Source of the DNA: Cladocopium goreaui
Lineage: Eukaryota > Sar > Dinophyceae > Suessiales > Symbiodiniaceae
Direction of reading: 5' to 3'
DNA: 64,000 nt
Assembly: GCA_947184155.2 (NCBI GenBank)
Contig: CAMXCT020002668.1
Span: forward strand, 334,001 to 398,000
In this document: positions 41,352 through 53,200 of the stretch, piece after piece
Position numbering within the stretch: position 1 is the stretch's first letter
How the letters are laid out: each line of letters starts with the position of its first letter
The notes under the pieces: model-generated
The model's input: the letters and a program-made list of their open reading frames with translations, nothing else
What the model was told of the DNA's origin: nothing
Database searches by the model: none
Translations under genes and position numbers: made by a program

Positions 41352-42239
41352 ATGGCGCTCCGCGCTGACTCACCTTACGTTGTGATTCCTGTGCCGGACC
41401 CATTCTTATGGCATTGGTTTGTGTGGCAGGCATGGATGCCATTTCATTTCGCAATGGCCCTGCATCAGTGCATGCCATGCCCATGTTGTGGATTTTTCGG
41501 CAGTGACCGCCCGCAGGCGGGGCACGGGTCTTGTGACGTTCCTGCGGATGGCCCGCGCGTGGAGATTTGTCTGGCTCGTCACCTGCCCTTTTCAGATCAG
41601 ATATCGCAATCTGCTTCGAGCTCGTCTAGAAAACCTCATGTTCGCACAACAAAGCGGACTCCTTCCCGTGCCCGGGTGGTGGAGGTGCGCACCAAGGAAA
41701 GGGGCTTTGATGATGAGTTGCTGGAACACGCTATGAAGGTGTTTGCGCAACAGGCAGGCTTGGAAGATTTGCAGGTTGATTGGAATTCTTCCGGCCTGGG
41801 AGCTGTGAAGCATGACATTTGCGACCACAATCTTGTCCTGCCACGGGTCCAAAAGTCGGCATATGCTACTGGTGAACAAGTTGTTCTGAGAGGCCTCAAG
41901 ACGGCCGGTATGAACGGGCAAACCGGTACAGTAACCACGTGCCTTCGTTCTGGCCGTTACGGTGTGCTTTTGTCGAATGGTGGTCAGGTTGCAATCCGCC
42001 CTTGCAACCTCGATGTCCTACCTGACAGCCAAGGCATTGCAATGGCAGACAAGTCAAATGAATGCATTCGCGTTGGTGACCAAGTGCTGCTGACCGGCCT
42101 CTCTGATGACAGCTTGAATGGCGTCAAAGGCATCGTTATCCCCAGCCGCACTGCCAATGACAGGTACGGAGTCCGTGTGCACAATGATCGATGTGTTGCA
42201 ATTCGTGGTTCGAACCTGATCAAGCTGGAGAGCCACTGA
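41352..42239 (+). CDS. Intact ORF of the retroposed cDNA; two tandem SH3-like modules
   Basis: 295 codons from ATG 41,352 (the frame is open from 41,193). The first ~60 residues include a hydrophobic/aromatic part and a CxxCxxCC-like cluster (CMPCPCCGF). A basic linker follows, then a helix and two similar ~50-residue modules: GEQVVLRGLKTAGMNGQTGT with RYGVLL and VAIRPCNLDVL, and GDQVLLTGLSDDSLNGVKGI with RYGVRV and VAIRGSNLIKL. The pattern GxxVxLxGL..NGxxGxV..RYxVxL..VAIRxxNL is a small beta-barrel type found repeatedly in algal and dinoflagellate proteins, of unknown binding role. No stop or frameshift. Confidence 0.7.
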   Translation: MALRADSPYVVIPVPDPFLWHWFVWQAWMPFHFAMALHQCMPCPCCGFFGSDRPQAGHGSCDVPADGPRVEICLARHLPFSDQISQSASSSSRKPHVRTTKRTPSRARVVEVRTKERGFDDELLEHAMKVFAQQAGLEDLQVDWNSSGLGAVKHDICDHNLVLPRVQKSAYATGEQVVLRGLKTAGMNGQTGTVTTCLRSGRYGVLLSNGGQVAIRPCNLDVLPDSQGIAMADKSNECIRVGDQVLLTGLSDDSLNGVKGIVIPSRTANDRYGVRVHNDRCVAIRGSNLIKLESH

Positions 42240-42533
42240 TGTTGGAAAGGCCACCTCGTTGCGCTGGTCCAACGCAACCGCCGTTGGCCAGTAAATTCGT
42301 ATATTGATTGCATTTGCTGGGTTTTGCCTTCGTGCGGCACGGCCCGCTCTTCATTTTTCACTTTTGATGGTTTGCATTCTCTGGCACGCCCCTGCTCGCT
42401 GCCAGCAATTTGCGCCGATTTGCTAGGTATTCTGGTCGCATCTGCTGTCTGGACCCTTGGGCCTTGCAGGAACTTGCGACCCAATTCGCTTTTCCCCGAC
42501 GCGGGCAGCTGCATTTAATTAATTTGCGGAAAA

Positions 42534-42611
42534 GGTCCGTACGCTCACGAAATACTCGTCGGCGTGCGCACCGGTCTCACACGTTCGCGTGACTTGAGAC
42601 GAATGTCCGAG
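42534..42611 (+). repeat. Hairpin 3' tail of the retroposed cDNA
   Basis: GTCTCA-CACG-TTCG-CGTG-ACT-TGAGAC forms a two-part stem with a UUCG loop, followed by GAATGTCCGAG directly at the target duplication. The same 79 bp block occurs at 46,638-46,716, where loop bases differ but both stems are kept. Confidence 0.7.
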
Positions 42612-42744
42612 GGTTGAAATGAAACAAGGAACCTGAACATATTCACTGCTGAACTTGAAACAATATGGAAACTCCGGGTTCAACATGTTCCCCCCAAAAA
42701 ATTCCAATGAAACCCATGGTGCCATGGTTTCAAAGACCCGAGGC

Positions 42745-42943
42745 TGAGCCGCTCAGCCTTGGCCGTGCCGTTTCTACTGAGTTTTTCCCTGACCTTGCGA
42801 CCCGACAGCACGCATGGCCTGGCCGTGCGGCTGTGGCAAGACTTGCGGCAGCGGATCCAGCAGTTGGAAGAAGGGCAGATGGTGGAGATCCTGGTAGATG
42901 CTATGATGGAAACAAACCGGGGAGATCTGGGTCTCGTGTTGTG
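42745..42943 (+). CDS. Coiled C-terminal exon, probably of the LRR gene (copy A)
   Basis: One frame has strong C/G third positions and encodes LRPDSTHGLAVRLWQDLRQR followed by IQQLEEGQMVEILVDAMMET and ends at TGA 42,941-42,943. The helical, Gln/Glu-rich segment looks like a short coiled coil. It lies downstream of the tail exon and on the same strand, so it may end the protein. An identical block (one residue changed) is at 56,148-56,350. The overlapping Ala/Arg-rich frame is judged a shadow. Confidence 0.5.
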
Positions 42944-44070
42944 ATACATTTCGACCAAGAAAATCTTCAGTTTTCCAAAGGATGATCGTGGGAATCATGG
43001 TTGCTCATAATTTTTCACAGTTTTCGGCAAGGTGGCAATGTCTTGTCGGCATTTGCCACTATTTTTTGGACAAACCTACAGATTGGGAGACAATTTGAGC
43101 AAAGGGTGGATGAATTATGAGCTAGGAACATATGTTAGAGAGCAACTATCCCCACAACGAGCCTTTGTTATGCCGGGATGATATGGGCATGGCACAAATT
43201 GCGGTCATTTCATCCAGACTTTATGGTTGAATCTGCCTAGAAACAACGAAGCTGTCATTTTGGGACATGGGCCACTTGAGACCGCTCAATTGACTCTGCT
43301 GATCGTTTCGCAAAAATTGAGGTACCCATAGCCCAAAAGTTGCAGTCTGAATCATCTGAGAAAAAACCGATGATCGTCTTTTGTTGTACCCTCTTTTCAG
43401 AGATATGAGTCCATTTTTCTCGCCCAGCAATGACTTACTCCAAGGAGACTTTCACTTTCCTCTAGGCAAAGATGCGCCTCTGGTGTGATGAGACACTGCG
43501 TCAAAGAAAACGCAAGAAAAACCACTTGCGGGTCGCTTTTCTGGCAGTTCTGACCATTGCTTTCTGACATAGAAGAACATGATACTGCAAACTTACCTTA
43601 GCTTTTTCCCTGGATTTGAAACAGATGTTACCAAGAGATTGGATCAGGAAACAATTCGCAAATTGGTTTGGTGGATGTGGACCCAGCGAAGCAAGCATTC
43701 AGGATCCATATTCCAATGGAATTTGGGAGCCATTCATGTTCTTTTTCAATTAGGAACGACTCAACATTACACAGCACCAAAAACAGATGGGTCATGATGG
43801 GTCTATCGCCACTGATCATTGAATTGGCCTTAAGCCAAAAACATACGGTGGAAACCATGGGTTTTCCCACTTTTGAAGAGCAAATGTGAGGTTTTCCTGT
43901 GTTTTCCGATGGTTTCGGGCAGATTTTCCCTTGGTTTTCCTGTTGTTTCCCCTGGTTTTCTCATGGTTTTCCAAGGATTTAAAAACCAGTTTCTTGGTGC
44001 AGGTTGAAGCTTCCGACCGAGAGGGAAGACCTCTAAATGTACTGGATTGATACATCTCATTGCATACATA

Positions 44071-45424
44071 CATATCTAAGTACATTCACCACAATGTACT
44101 TTTGGATGCAAACTACATTCATATTTCTTTGTCGGTAACACACTCATTGGTTTGCGCGATCTTGCTTTGTGGTTCACAGTTCCTACGAGTTCGAAGTTCA
44201 AAGATCCTGACATTAAAACTGACGTAACAGTTTTAACATGCTTCAAGAATCTGAATGTGAATTATGTGACACCTGGTATCGGACTACATCGGGCTCTTGT
44301 GTCAATACGTTTGTGTCAATACGGTTGCTACATATGTGTGGTGATTTTTTTCCGTTGACAATGTTGTTGGATGTATTGGAAAGCCTGAGCCCTCGTGCCA
44401 TGCATCTCGAGAGAGTGCGAAACCCAGTTGACATCACTGCAGTGCGAAACCCGTGCTTCCTCCGAGCAGGTTTCGGTTTTGAGAAGGTTTCCTTGAAGGT
44501 TTCCTAAGGAGCACTTGCTTGTTGATCTTGTTGTTTGTAGGGTTACTTTTCTTCAACGCTCTTGAACCTTAGTTCACTTCAATGTAGCTGCGAAACATGC
44601 AACACAATATAAAATCATATAAAATCCCAAGAAGTCCAAAGGAACCCAAGTTTAAAGGAGAAGTTTCCTAGCGTCGAACCACGAGGACGGCGAAGTGTTC
44701 GCAGCCAGAGATGCTCAGAAGGTGCCCTTGGAGTGTCCTTCAGTGGTCGCTTTTAATGCTCTGTTGATGCTTCAGATGTTCTTCAGAAAATCCGCTCACG
44801 TTTTTCTTACGGTTTACTTCACATGCTCTAACTTTGAGGGCTATACCGAATCTGCAGACGTACTTGACAAAATCTTGCCAAAGATTTGGTGCCACTTGAA
44901 AATTCATGCAACTGATGTTCACTTTCAATTTTGAAATCAAGTCATTTGAAGTTGCTTGGACTACATGATTACATGATTTTTCGCCACCCCCTTTTGGCTT
45001 CATTAGTTACGTGGCACACGCAGTATTTGGTGATATTGAAGGCTCTTTTGGAGACCTCGACACGCTCGTTTTGTGAGACGGTCGTCATTTTTTGATCGCT
45101 TATGTTGACATGATTTCGCGTGACAGGTGCAGGACTTCGAATGCCTTGGGGTCATTTTTTTGTGGCAGCTGCAGTTTTGTTAAAAAAATGCAAAATCGCA
45201 AATCACATTGGCACGGTGACGTCAGGTGTCTCTAGCGCCTCTGTTTTTTTTGCGTCGCGCCTGCGCACGGTGCTCATTTTGATTTCGCTCGTGCAACCCT
45301 CTGCGTACTTTGTGCATGTTGGATCGTTTTCGTCTGATGCGGTGCTTGTTTTCAAGTCTCGGTAGGAAGCCCCAGAGATCTTAAACAAAGATTTTTACAG
45401 GGATTTGACAAAGAGATCTTGTCA
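44071..45424. other. No gene recognised
   Basis: AT-rich anonymous sequence; short ORFs in both strands without motifs. Confidence 0.35.
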
Positions 45425-45715
45425 ACTTAATAACTCATCTCACTCAACCCATGTCACTCAACTCTCCTTTAATTCACTTCCTTCATCCTACTCACCTCAC
45501 TTCACTCGCTCGACTCACCCACTTCATTTTAACTCATTCAACTCACCCAATTCATTCACCTCAATTACTTGCCTCCTTCACTCACCACTCATCCGCTCAC
45601 TCACTCACCCACTCCCCTCACTCACTCATTCACTCCCTCCCTCACTCACTCGCTCACTCACTCACTCACTCGCTCGCTCGCTCGCTCACTCCGGCTCCTC
45701 TCTCTTACACCTCTT
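45425..45715. repeat. CACTCA/ACTCG pyrimidine-rich repeat
   Basis: Degenerate TCACTCAACTC units that become pure ACTC/GCTC tetramers at about 45,595-45,690. Related in style to the tract at 17.4-17.7 kb. Confidence 0.85.
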
Positions 45716-46459
45716 TCTTCCTTCGAAGGCTTCACATGTGGGGTCCTCCGGTCATTTAATTTTTCGCCCACCAGCCAGATGAGGCTGTCTAGATTTTATG
45801 TGTGGCGTCGGCTCCCTATTTGATTCCACCTCTGATTTTGAGCAACCCTTGCGAAGAATGTGTGTACCTGCAAAGACCCTCACGTTTTGCATTTTCCGAA
45901 ATTCGCAAAAGCGCACGGCGCGCAAGCAAGAACGCACCTCCGGAAGACAGCTCCCCACGGCCAGTTTTCGTGCGAGACTTGCTTAAAACGGAAACTCGTG
46001 GAACATTTTCGCCGAGAGGGTCGACGAATTTAGCCGCCGACGTATCCTGCTACCCTAACCGAACCCGTGCTTTTCTATGACCGTAAGAGCCCCAAGTGTG
46101 ACCACAGTTTGGGGAAAAATGAAACCATCCCTTATTGCAAACCACATTGACAGTTTGAAATGAGAGGGCACATTCACGTGTTGCTTCTTATTGAGTGAAA
46201 GCTGCGCAGGTTTTGCCCGAGTCATTTCTATTGCCTGGCATTCATTATTGGTTTGTGGAGAAGGCGCTGGAAATACATTGATGCTGAGACCACAATATAA
46301 TTTAGCCATCGCCAAAGCATGACTGAAGATACTTCCATGTCCTGCATGGATTTCTTCGTTGACACAAAATCAACAAAATGAAAGAGTGTCAAATTGTGAG
46401 GCCTGAACTTGCCGGAACCCAGATAAACATCCAAGCGTACTTAGCGCACTCAGGTTCAT

Positions 46460-46965
46460 GTAACCAGACAAAGAAAGCTCGAACACAGGTTTTGCAGATA
46501 GACGCAGGCCTTCGTTTCTGTTGTCGGCCGCTTCACTGTGGACCTGAAACTGTCTACTTGGCAGACATGCCACTCGCTTCCCAACTCCATCCATATGGCA
46601 ATATGGTTTCTTGGTATAATGACCGTTTTGCAGCAACGGTCCATACGCTCACGAAATACTCGTCGGCGTATGCACCAGTCTCACACGCGTGCGTGACTAT
46701 GAGACGAATGTCCGAGAGGTATAATGTTACCAAGGACATGTACCAGAGGGCATGCACAGGTGCCAGAGGTTATTTTAATGATAAACTGATTATAAATTTG
46801 TATCCTCCGCTTGTGATAAACTGTATGCTAAATGCACCAAGCAGACAAGGACAGCGCGAGCACACGTGGTGCAGGTAATCGCAGGCCTTCGTTTTTGTTG
46901 CTGGCCGCACTGTGGATTTGAAACTGTCTACTTTGCAGACACGCCACTCGCTACTCGTACTTTCT
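46460..46965. repeat. Two ~120 bp repeats about 377 bp apart, with a hairpin tail between
   Basis: GCAGGCCTTCGTTT.TGTTG followed by CTGTGGA..TGAAACTGTCTACTT and GCAGACA.GCCACTCGCT occurs at about 46,468-46,590 and 46,846-46,963. Between them (46,638-46,716) lies the hairpin block shared with 42,534-42,611. Confidence 0.7.
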
Positions 46966-47644
46966 GATGATTGATGATTTTCATGCTCTTGGACCGGCGT
47001 ATTTGATGTGAGAATAGGATCATGCCGGCCTGGGTGAATCTGACGCCAATGGATGGCAAACTCTGCATGCTCCCCAACATGCGTATGATTTGCGCTCACC
47101 GGCCACGGGAAACTGAAGCCTCAAAAAAATGGCCAAAGGCAGGGCTGAAGGCATTTCGTTCTTGTGAAGGCCCTTGATAGAGATGGGCGAAAGCGAAAGC
47201 ACCTGAAAGCTGCGGTTCTCTGCCGCCAAACGGTACATGCTGAAAGGCTCTAAGCTGAAGGCTCTCAAATGCTCAAAAGATACAGGTTGACATAGGTTGA
47301 CATGCTTCAGACTTTGGCGTGGTGAGTCCCATTCATCCTCCGCTCCTGGTCGCCTTGAATTGTGAGAGTAAGTTTGCAGCAAAACCGTGCACTAAGGCAA
47401 GACCAAAGACATCCCATGACAGCCTTTCCTTTTTGATGACAATTGTTTCTTCGGTTGGTTGTTGGTTTCGCTTCCGCCTCAAGGACCCAACCAAATGCCA
47501 TCAAATGCCCTTTATGACATCCCGTGTGACAATGTGTGAAATCCTTTAATTCGGAGGTCGCCTAGGCTCAGAGCCCAGTTGTGATGCCCTTTTGCCCAGT
47601 TTTGCTGTTAGATGATTTAGATGACTTTTTACCTGATAGATACA

Positions 47645-48145
47645 GTCCGTGATTAAATTTGTTCGAGCAGCCCGACTAAATAGCAAGTTAGGAGTAAATG
47701 ATCATGTAGTCCAGGGAGTAAATGTTAAGAACCGTGAAATGGGCACCGAACCGTCCTAAACAGCTTGCAGCCATCTGCCACAGCCTAAGCCCATCTCATG
47801 CCACATCAATCGACATATGCATCATAGAACTACATGTCTTGTAAAGCAGGCTGATGTGAGTCAATGGGATCAGGGGAAGGCCAGTGCTATCCTTCCTGTT
47901 TGTCAACGACATCACCATCCAGACGCAGCCAGGACGCAGCCATGACGTGGGCTGGTGTCAGGGGTCATAGGTTTAGTCCTTACAGGGGGAAGTGGACACA
48001 GCGACAAGCGATGGGTGCCAGTGCACCTCACAACCCCAGACATTCCGTGCAAGTGGTGCCTGCCATTGTCATGACCTGATGCGAATTGGCGACTAAATTT
48101 GATCGGGCAGCCCGACTAAATTTAGGAGTATAAATGATCATTTTG
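47645..48145. repeat. Direct repeats with GCAGCCCGACTAAAT
   Basis: TTAAATTTGTTCGAGCAGCCCGACTAAAT..GGAGTAAATGATCAT (47,653-47,705) and CTAAATTTGATCGGGCAGCCCG..GGAGTATAAATGATCAT (48,093-48,142) are ~440 bp apart. CGGGCAGCCCG is palindromic. Could be ends of a short element. Confidence 0.5.
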
Positions 48146-48220
48146 ACTGCATTGGTTTGAGGCCTATGGCTTCACCTCCAGTGCACACGTGTCACAATGC
48201 TACAAGGCTCATACAGGGAT

Positions 48221-48345
48221 TTGACAAAGTCATGCCTAAGTCACTCCTTTCGCTTTCCCCGCTTGTGAACGCAACATCAAGAAGTCATGCCTAAGTCATG
48301 CCTTTTGGTCTTCCCCCATTGTGAACGTAAGCGTCAAAATAACCC
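48221..48345. repeat. Two-copy ~60 bp tandem duplication
   Basis: AAGTCATGCCTAAGTCA..CC and a C/T-rich part ending TTGTGAACG occur twice in a row. The long plus ORF that starts here (48,287-48,868) shows no motif and is not called as a gene. Confidence 0.6.
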
Positions 48346-48868
48346 TTTCCAAATCAGAACCTTTCACTTTCACCCTTTTTTCTCTTCCCTGCGCTTGCGA
48401 TTCACTGTTTCTTATTTGGCCACTTTCTTCCCCAAACAGGTTTATCTGTATGGGGTTCTCAGTAAGAATTCCGTAAATAGATACTGGGTAGCTATGGCCC
48501 CCTTACCTAGAAAGAGGCCAAGGCAGTTTGTAAGTTCTTACTCCTTTGAAAGGGTTGCAGTCCTGGGTCGCATTATTTTGCTTCTGTCTCCGGGCTTGCA
48601 TTCCTGGCATGCTCTCCGACTACGGTCTGGGTGCTCTGGGCCGCCTGGTTATACAATGTTACAGTATACACTTGTGAGCCAGCTCACCAGAGGTCCCTGT
48701 TTTCCGAGTCTGACACGTTCTTTGCTGTTTGAGGCCCATCATGAAGAACCGATTTGCGGCATAAGGTTTTGGCATGTCATCTCAACCAGCTCCCCTGGCT
48801 TGCACCGTTGTGGTTGCAAGATCTCTGACCAGTTAGTTGGATCGCCTTCCACTCGAATCGTGATATGA

Positions 48869-50250
48869 TCTCCAGCTATTCTCATGGTATGAGATGAACA
48901 AGTTTACGCCAACCTGGATGGAGCCTAAAGTGATCCGCAGTATCTCGGATGCTGCTTTAAGCATGGCAAGCTCTGCGTTGTCCAGCGTCGGCGGGAGTTG
49001 CCACACCAAAGGGAAGCATGCTCAAGTTGACCCATATTTTGATATCCCGATACGATTGCTGCCTCGTTACATCACGGTAGGGAAGGAAATCCGCGCAGTT
49101 TCCGGCGGAAACTCCGCTCTCCAGAGAGGTAAGCCAGCTAAGCCAGCTAAGCCCAAGTCTTCTTTCTACCACTTGGAGAGGAAGGATTGAAGCTCAGCGA
49201 GTGGGATATCTTTGCTCGGCTCTCCCATTTCGCCAAAGGCGAGACAAGGAAGTGTAAGAAGAAGACAAGATCTTTGCCATGCAGTCAGAAGTCCGTGTGT
49301 GCAAGCCATCCATTGCAAAGCGGGCCCTTCTGCTTCTGCGATTGAAGAGTTCAACACGTAGCACGAGTAGCAATGCCGACAGTATGATGAGGACTGCGGC
49401 GGAGTGGGTGTGCGCTGTGTCTCTTCTCCTTCTCCTGCTTGAAGATTACTGTAACAAACATATCTTTCAGAAAACAGAAATTGTCACAACTGTTCAGGTG
49501 ATCTTGGGATGGGCGCCCAGGCTGTTCAGAATTCGCAGCTGCTGATGCTTCACGTCTCGCTGAGTCGTCAATCTGCCATGGTTTTGACTAGTTTTGACCA
49601 TGGTGGTTGCTGTTTCTCCATCAATCATCGTTTTTTAGTTTTTCATATGTTCACGAAAGCCGGCCGCTAGGCTAGGCGAAGTTCCTTTTGCGAACAAAGT
49701 GAGTTATAGGGGGTCCGGGGGGAGAGCGTGCCAGAGGGTGACAAAATCACGGAAATGGGTGCAGTGGGAGGGGTGTCAATTGGAACTTTTTGAGGGTTAT
49801 GTACCAGGTGGCAATTGGGTGACGGTGGGGTATCGATTCCCCCCTGGTCCGTCCTCCAAGGTGCATTTGGGCCTGCTTCACCCAGAAGCAAGCAGGGCCT
49901 GGGACTTCGAATGACGCATGTTTTTGCTCCGCGACATGGGTGTCAATATGGACAGGCCCCGTGCTGCATGGCATGCATGTCCCGTTCCACGTTGTTTCAG
50001 TGTCACTGGAAGCCTGATCGCGCCTCGAACATGATCCACCCGAAGCTCTTGAAGCGTACTTCGGCCCGGAAGAAAAAAAACAAACAACCAGCTGCAATGT
50101 TGGCGCAGATCAAAGGGAAGGGGACAGGGCGTTCGCACGGCAACGGAACGAGTTTCGGACTCTCAGCCGAGTGGGATATTCGAAATCGTCTGTCAATCAA
50201 ACCGACTCCAAGACGCAGATGAAGCGTCAGGCTCGCCGACCACTCGGCAG
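48869..50250. other. Anonymous stretch with weak exon candidates
   Basis: The plus frame at 48,894-49,190 (PKVIRSISDAALSMASSALS and a Lys/Pro-rich end) and one at 49,279-49,545 are open but carry no family motif. I do not assign a product. Confidence 0.3.
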
Positions 50251-53200
50251 ATATGACACCCCCGGCAAACCGTGTAGATTGAATCCATGTCCACCTGACT
50301 TCAATTTTGTTTTTGAGATGGTGCCAGCAAAATCCTGAACATGCGCACTTGGCTCAGTGTCCAGAATGGGTATCTTTGCCAAGAAGGGCTTGTCTAGAGG
50401 CCATTTGCTTTGAAGCCACTGGGGACTTTCACGACAATTGGAACAGAAGTTTTTTCTCGAGGCATGTGCAATCAAGTCACCGTTCTGGCCTGTGCGTGCG
50501 AAAGACAGTCCGAACGATTCGAACAAGGGAAGACTTGTTACCATATGAACTTTACAATAATTTATATCCGACAACCAAAGACGGCATTGTTGGCAAACCG
50601 CCAACATTCTTTCTTGCAGCTTTTTGCCTGATGAAGTGTTTGAGCCAACACCTCCGGGAGCGGTGCAGTTTGAAACCATGTCCATCTGTCTTCAGTTTAG
50701 TTTTTGAGATGGTGCCAGCAACTCCTGAACATGCAAGCTTGGCTCAGTGTCCAGAATGGGTATCTTTGCCAAGAAGGGCTTGTCTAGAGGCCATTTGCTT
50801 TGGCGGCCACTGGGGACTTTCACGAAAATTGGAACAGAAAGTTTCTTGAGGCATGTGCAATCAAGTCACCGTTCTTGCCTGTGCGTGCGAAAGACAGTCC
50901 GAACAATTCGCACAAAGAAAGATCTGCCATATAGGTTTTTCAAGAGGCTTCATATTTTATTTGTAGAGAGACCAAACAAGGCATTTGCCTGATGCAGTGT
51001 TTGAGCCAACACCTCCGGGAGCGGTGCAGTTTGAAACCATGTCCACCTGTCTTCAGTTTAGTTTTTGAGATGGTGCCAGCAACTCCTGAACATGCAAGCT
51101 GGACCCAGTGTCCACAATGAATTTCTTTCCAAAGAAGGGCTTGCCTAGAGGCCATTCACTTTGGCGGCCACTGGGGACTTTCACGAAAATTGGAACAGAA
51201 AGTTTCTTGAGGCATGTGCAATCAAGTCACCGTTCTTGCCTGTGCGTGCGAAAGACAGTCCGAACAATTCGCACAAAGAAAGATCTGCCATATAGGTTTT
51301 TCAAGAGGCTTCATATTTTATTTGTAGAGAGACCAAGCAAGGCATTTGCCTGATGCAGTGTTTGAGCCAACACCTCCGGGAGCGGTGCAGTTTGAAACCA
51401 TGTCCACCTGTCTTCAGTTTAGTTTTTGAGATGGTGCCAGCAACTCCTGAACATGCAAGCTGGACCCAGTGTCCACAATGAATTTCTTTCCAAAGAAGGG
51501 CTTGCCTAGAGGCCATTCACTTTGGCGGCCACTGGGGACTTTCACGAAAATTGGAACAGAAGTTTTTTCGTGAGGCACGTGCAATCAAGTCACCGTTCTT
51601 GTCTGTGCGTGCGAAAGACAGTCCGAACAATTCGAACAAGGAAAGACTTGCCATATAAACTATACAAAAATTTATTTCCAAGAGCCAAAGACGGCATTGT
51701 TGGCAAACCGTCCGCATTCTTTCTTGCAACATTTTGCCTGATGCAGTGATTGAGCCAACACCTCCGGGAACGGTGCAGTTTGAAACCATGTCCACCTGAT
51801 TTCAGTCTGTCCTGGCCATTGGCCGTGATGATTAAGGTGGTGCCAGCAACTCCTGAACATGCAAGCTTGGCTCAGTGTCCAGAATGGGTATCTTTGCCAA
51901 GAAGGGCTTGTCTAGAGGCCATTTGCTTCGGCGGCCACTGGGGACTTTCACAACAATTGGAACAGAAGTTTTTTCTTGAGGCACGTGCATTCAAGTCACC
52001 GTTCTTGCCTGTGCATGCGATAGACAGTCCGAACAGTTCGCACAAAGAAAGATTTGCCATATAGGTTTTTCAATAGTTTTTTTTTTTTAAATATAGCATT
52101 GTGGGCAAACCGTCAACATTCTTTCTTGCAGTTTTTTTTTGCCTGATGCAGTGATGGAGCCAACACCTCCGGAAACGGTGCAGTTTGAATCTGGCTTCAG
52201 TTTAGTTTTTGATATGGTGCCAGCAACTCCTGAACATGCAAACTTGATTCAGTGTCCAGAACGAATTTCTTTGCCAAGAAGGGCTTGCCTAGAGGCCATT
52301 TGCTTTGGCGGCCACTGGGGACTTTCACAACAATTGGAACAGAAGTTTTTTCTTGAGGCACGTGCAATCAAGTCACCGTTCTTGCCTGTGCGTGCGAAAG
52401 ACAGCCCGAACAATTCGAACAAGGAAAGACTTGCCATATGAACTATATAATAACTCATTTTTAAAAAACCAAACGAGGCATTGTTGGCAAACCATCAACA
52501 TTCTTTCTTGCAGCTTTTTGCCTGATGCAGTGTTTGAGCCAACACCTCCGGGAACGGTGCAGTTTGAATCCATGTCCGCCTGATTTCAGTCTGTCCTGGC
52601 AATTGACCGTGATGAGTAAGGTGGTGCCAGCAACTCCTGAACATGCAAGCTTGGCTCAGTGTCCAGAATGGGTTTCTTTGCCAAGAAGGGCTTGCCTAGA
52701 AGCCATTTGCTTTGGCGGCCACTGGGGACTTTCACGACAATTGGAACAGAAGTTTTTTCTTGAGGCACGTGCAATCAAGTCACCGTTCTTGGCTGTGGGT
52801 GCGAAAGACAGTCCGAACAATTTGAACAAGGAAAGACTTGTTGCCATATGAACTATACATTTTTTTATTCAATAACCAAAGAAGGCATTGTGGGCAAACC
52901 GTCAACATTCTTTCTTGCAGCTTTTTGCTTGATGCAGTGTTTGAGCCAACACCTCCGGGAACGGTACAGTTTGAAACCATGTCCACCTGACATCAGTTTA
53001 GTTCTTGAGATGGTGCCAGCAACTCCTGAACACGCAAGCTTGACTCAGTGTCCAGCATGAATATCTTTCCCAAGAAGGGCTTGCCTAGAGACCATTTGCT
53101 TTGGCGGCCACTGGGGACTTGCACGACAATTGGAACAGAAGTTTTTTCTTGAGGCACGTGCAATCAAGTCACCGTTCTTGCCTGTGCGTACGAAAGACAG

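Larger units (their letters stand above)
40987..42611 (+). mobile_element. Retroposed spliced-leader cDNA with 15 bp target-site duplication
   Basis: The insert is bordered by GGTTGAAATGAAACA at 40,972-40,986 and 42,612-42,626. The same 15 bp occurs once, uninterrupted, at the paralogous empty site (56,018-56,032). The first bases of the insert, AGCCCTTGGCTCAAG (40,988-41,002), match the end of the dinoflagellate spliced leader (AGCCATTTTGGCTCAAG) with a small deletion. The insert has one intron-free ORF and a hairpin 3' end, but no poly(A). This fits reverse transcription of a trans-spliced mRNA and insertion by a LINE-like machinery. Confidence 0.85.
40875..44070 (+). repeat. Segmental duplication, copy A (interrupted by insertion)
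   Basis: From CATGGATCTGAAACGAATG to ACATCTCATTGCATACATA, near identical to 55,918-57,466 once the 1,640 bp insertion (40,987-42,626) is removed. Copy A has ~34 bp (about 43,231-43,265) that copy B lacks. Contains the coiled exon at 42.75-42.94 kb and much non-coding sequence. Confidence 0.9.

Noticed and set aside
48287..48868. 193-aa ORF as a gene
   Set aside because: No motif, begins in a tandem duplication, and composition resembles surrounding non-coding sequence.
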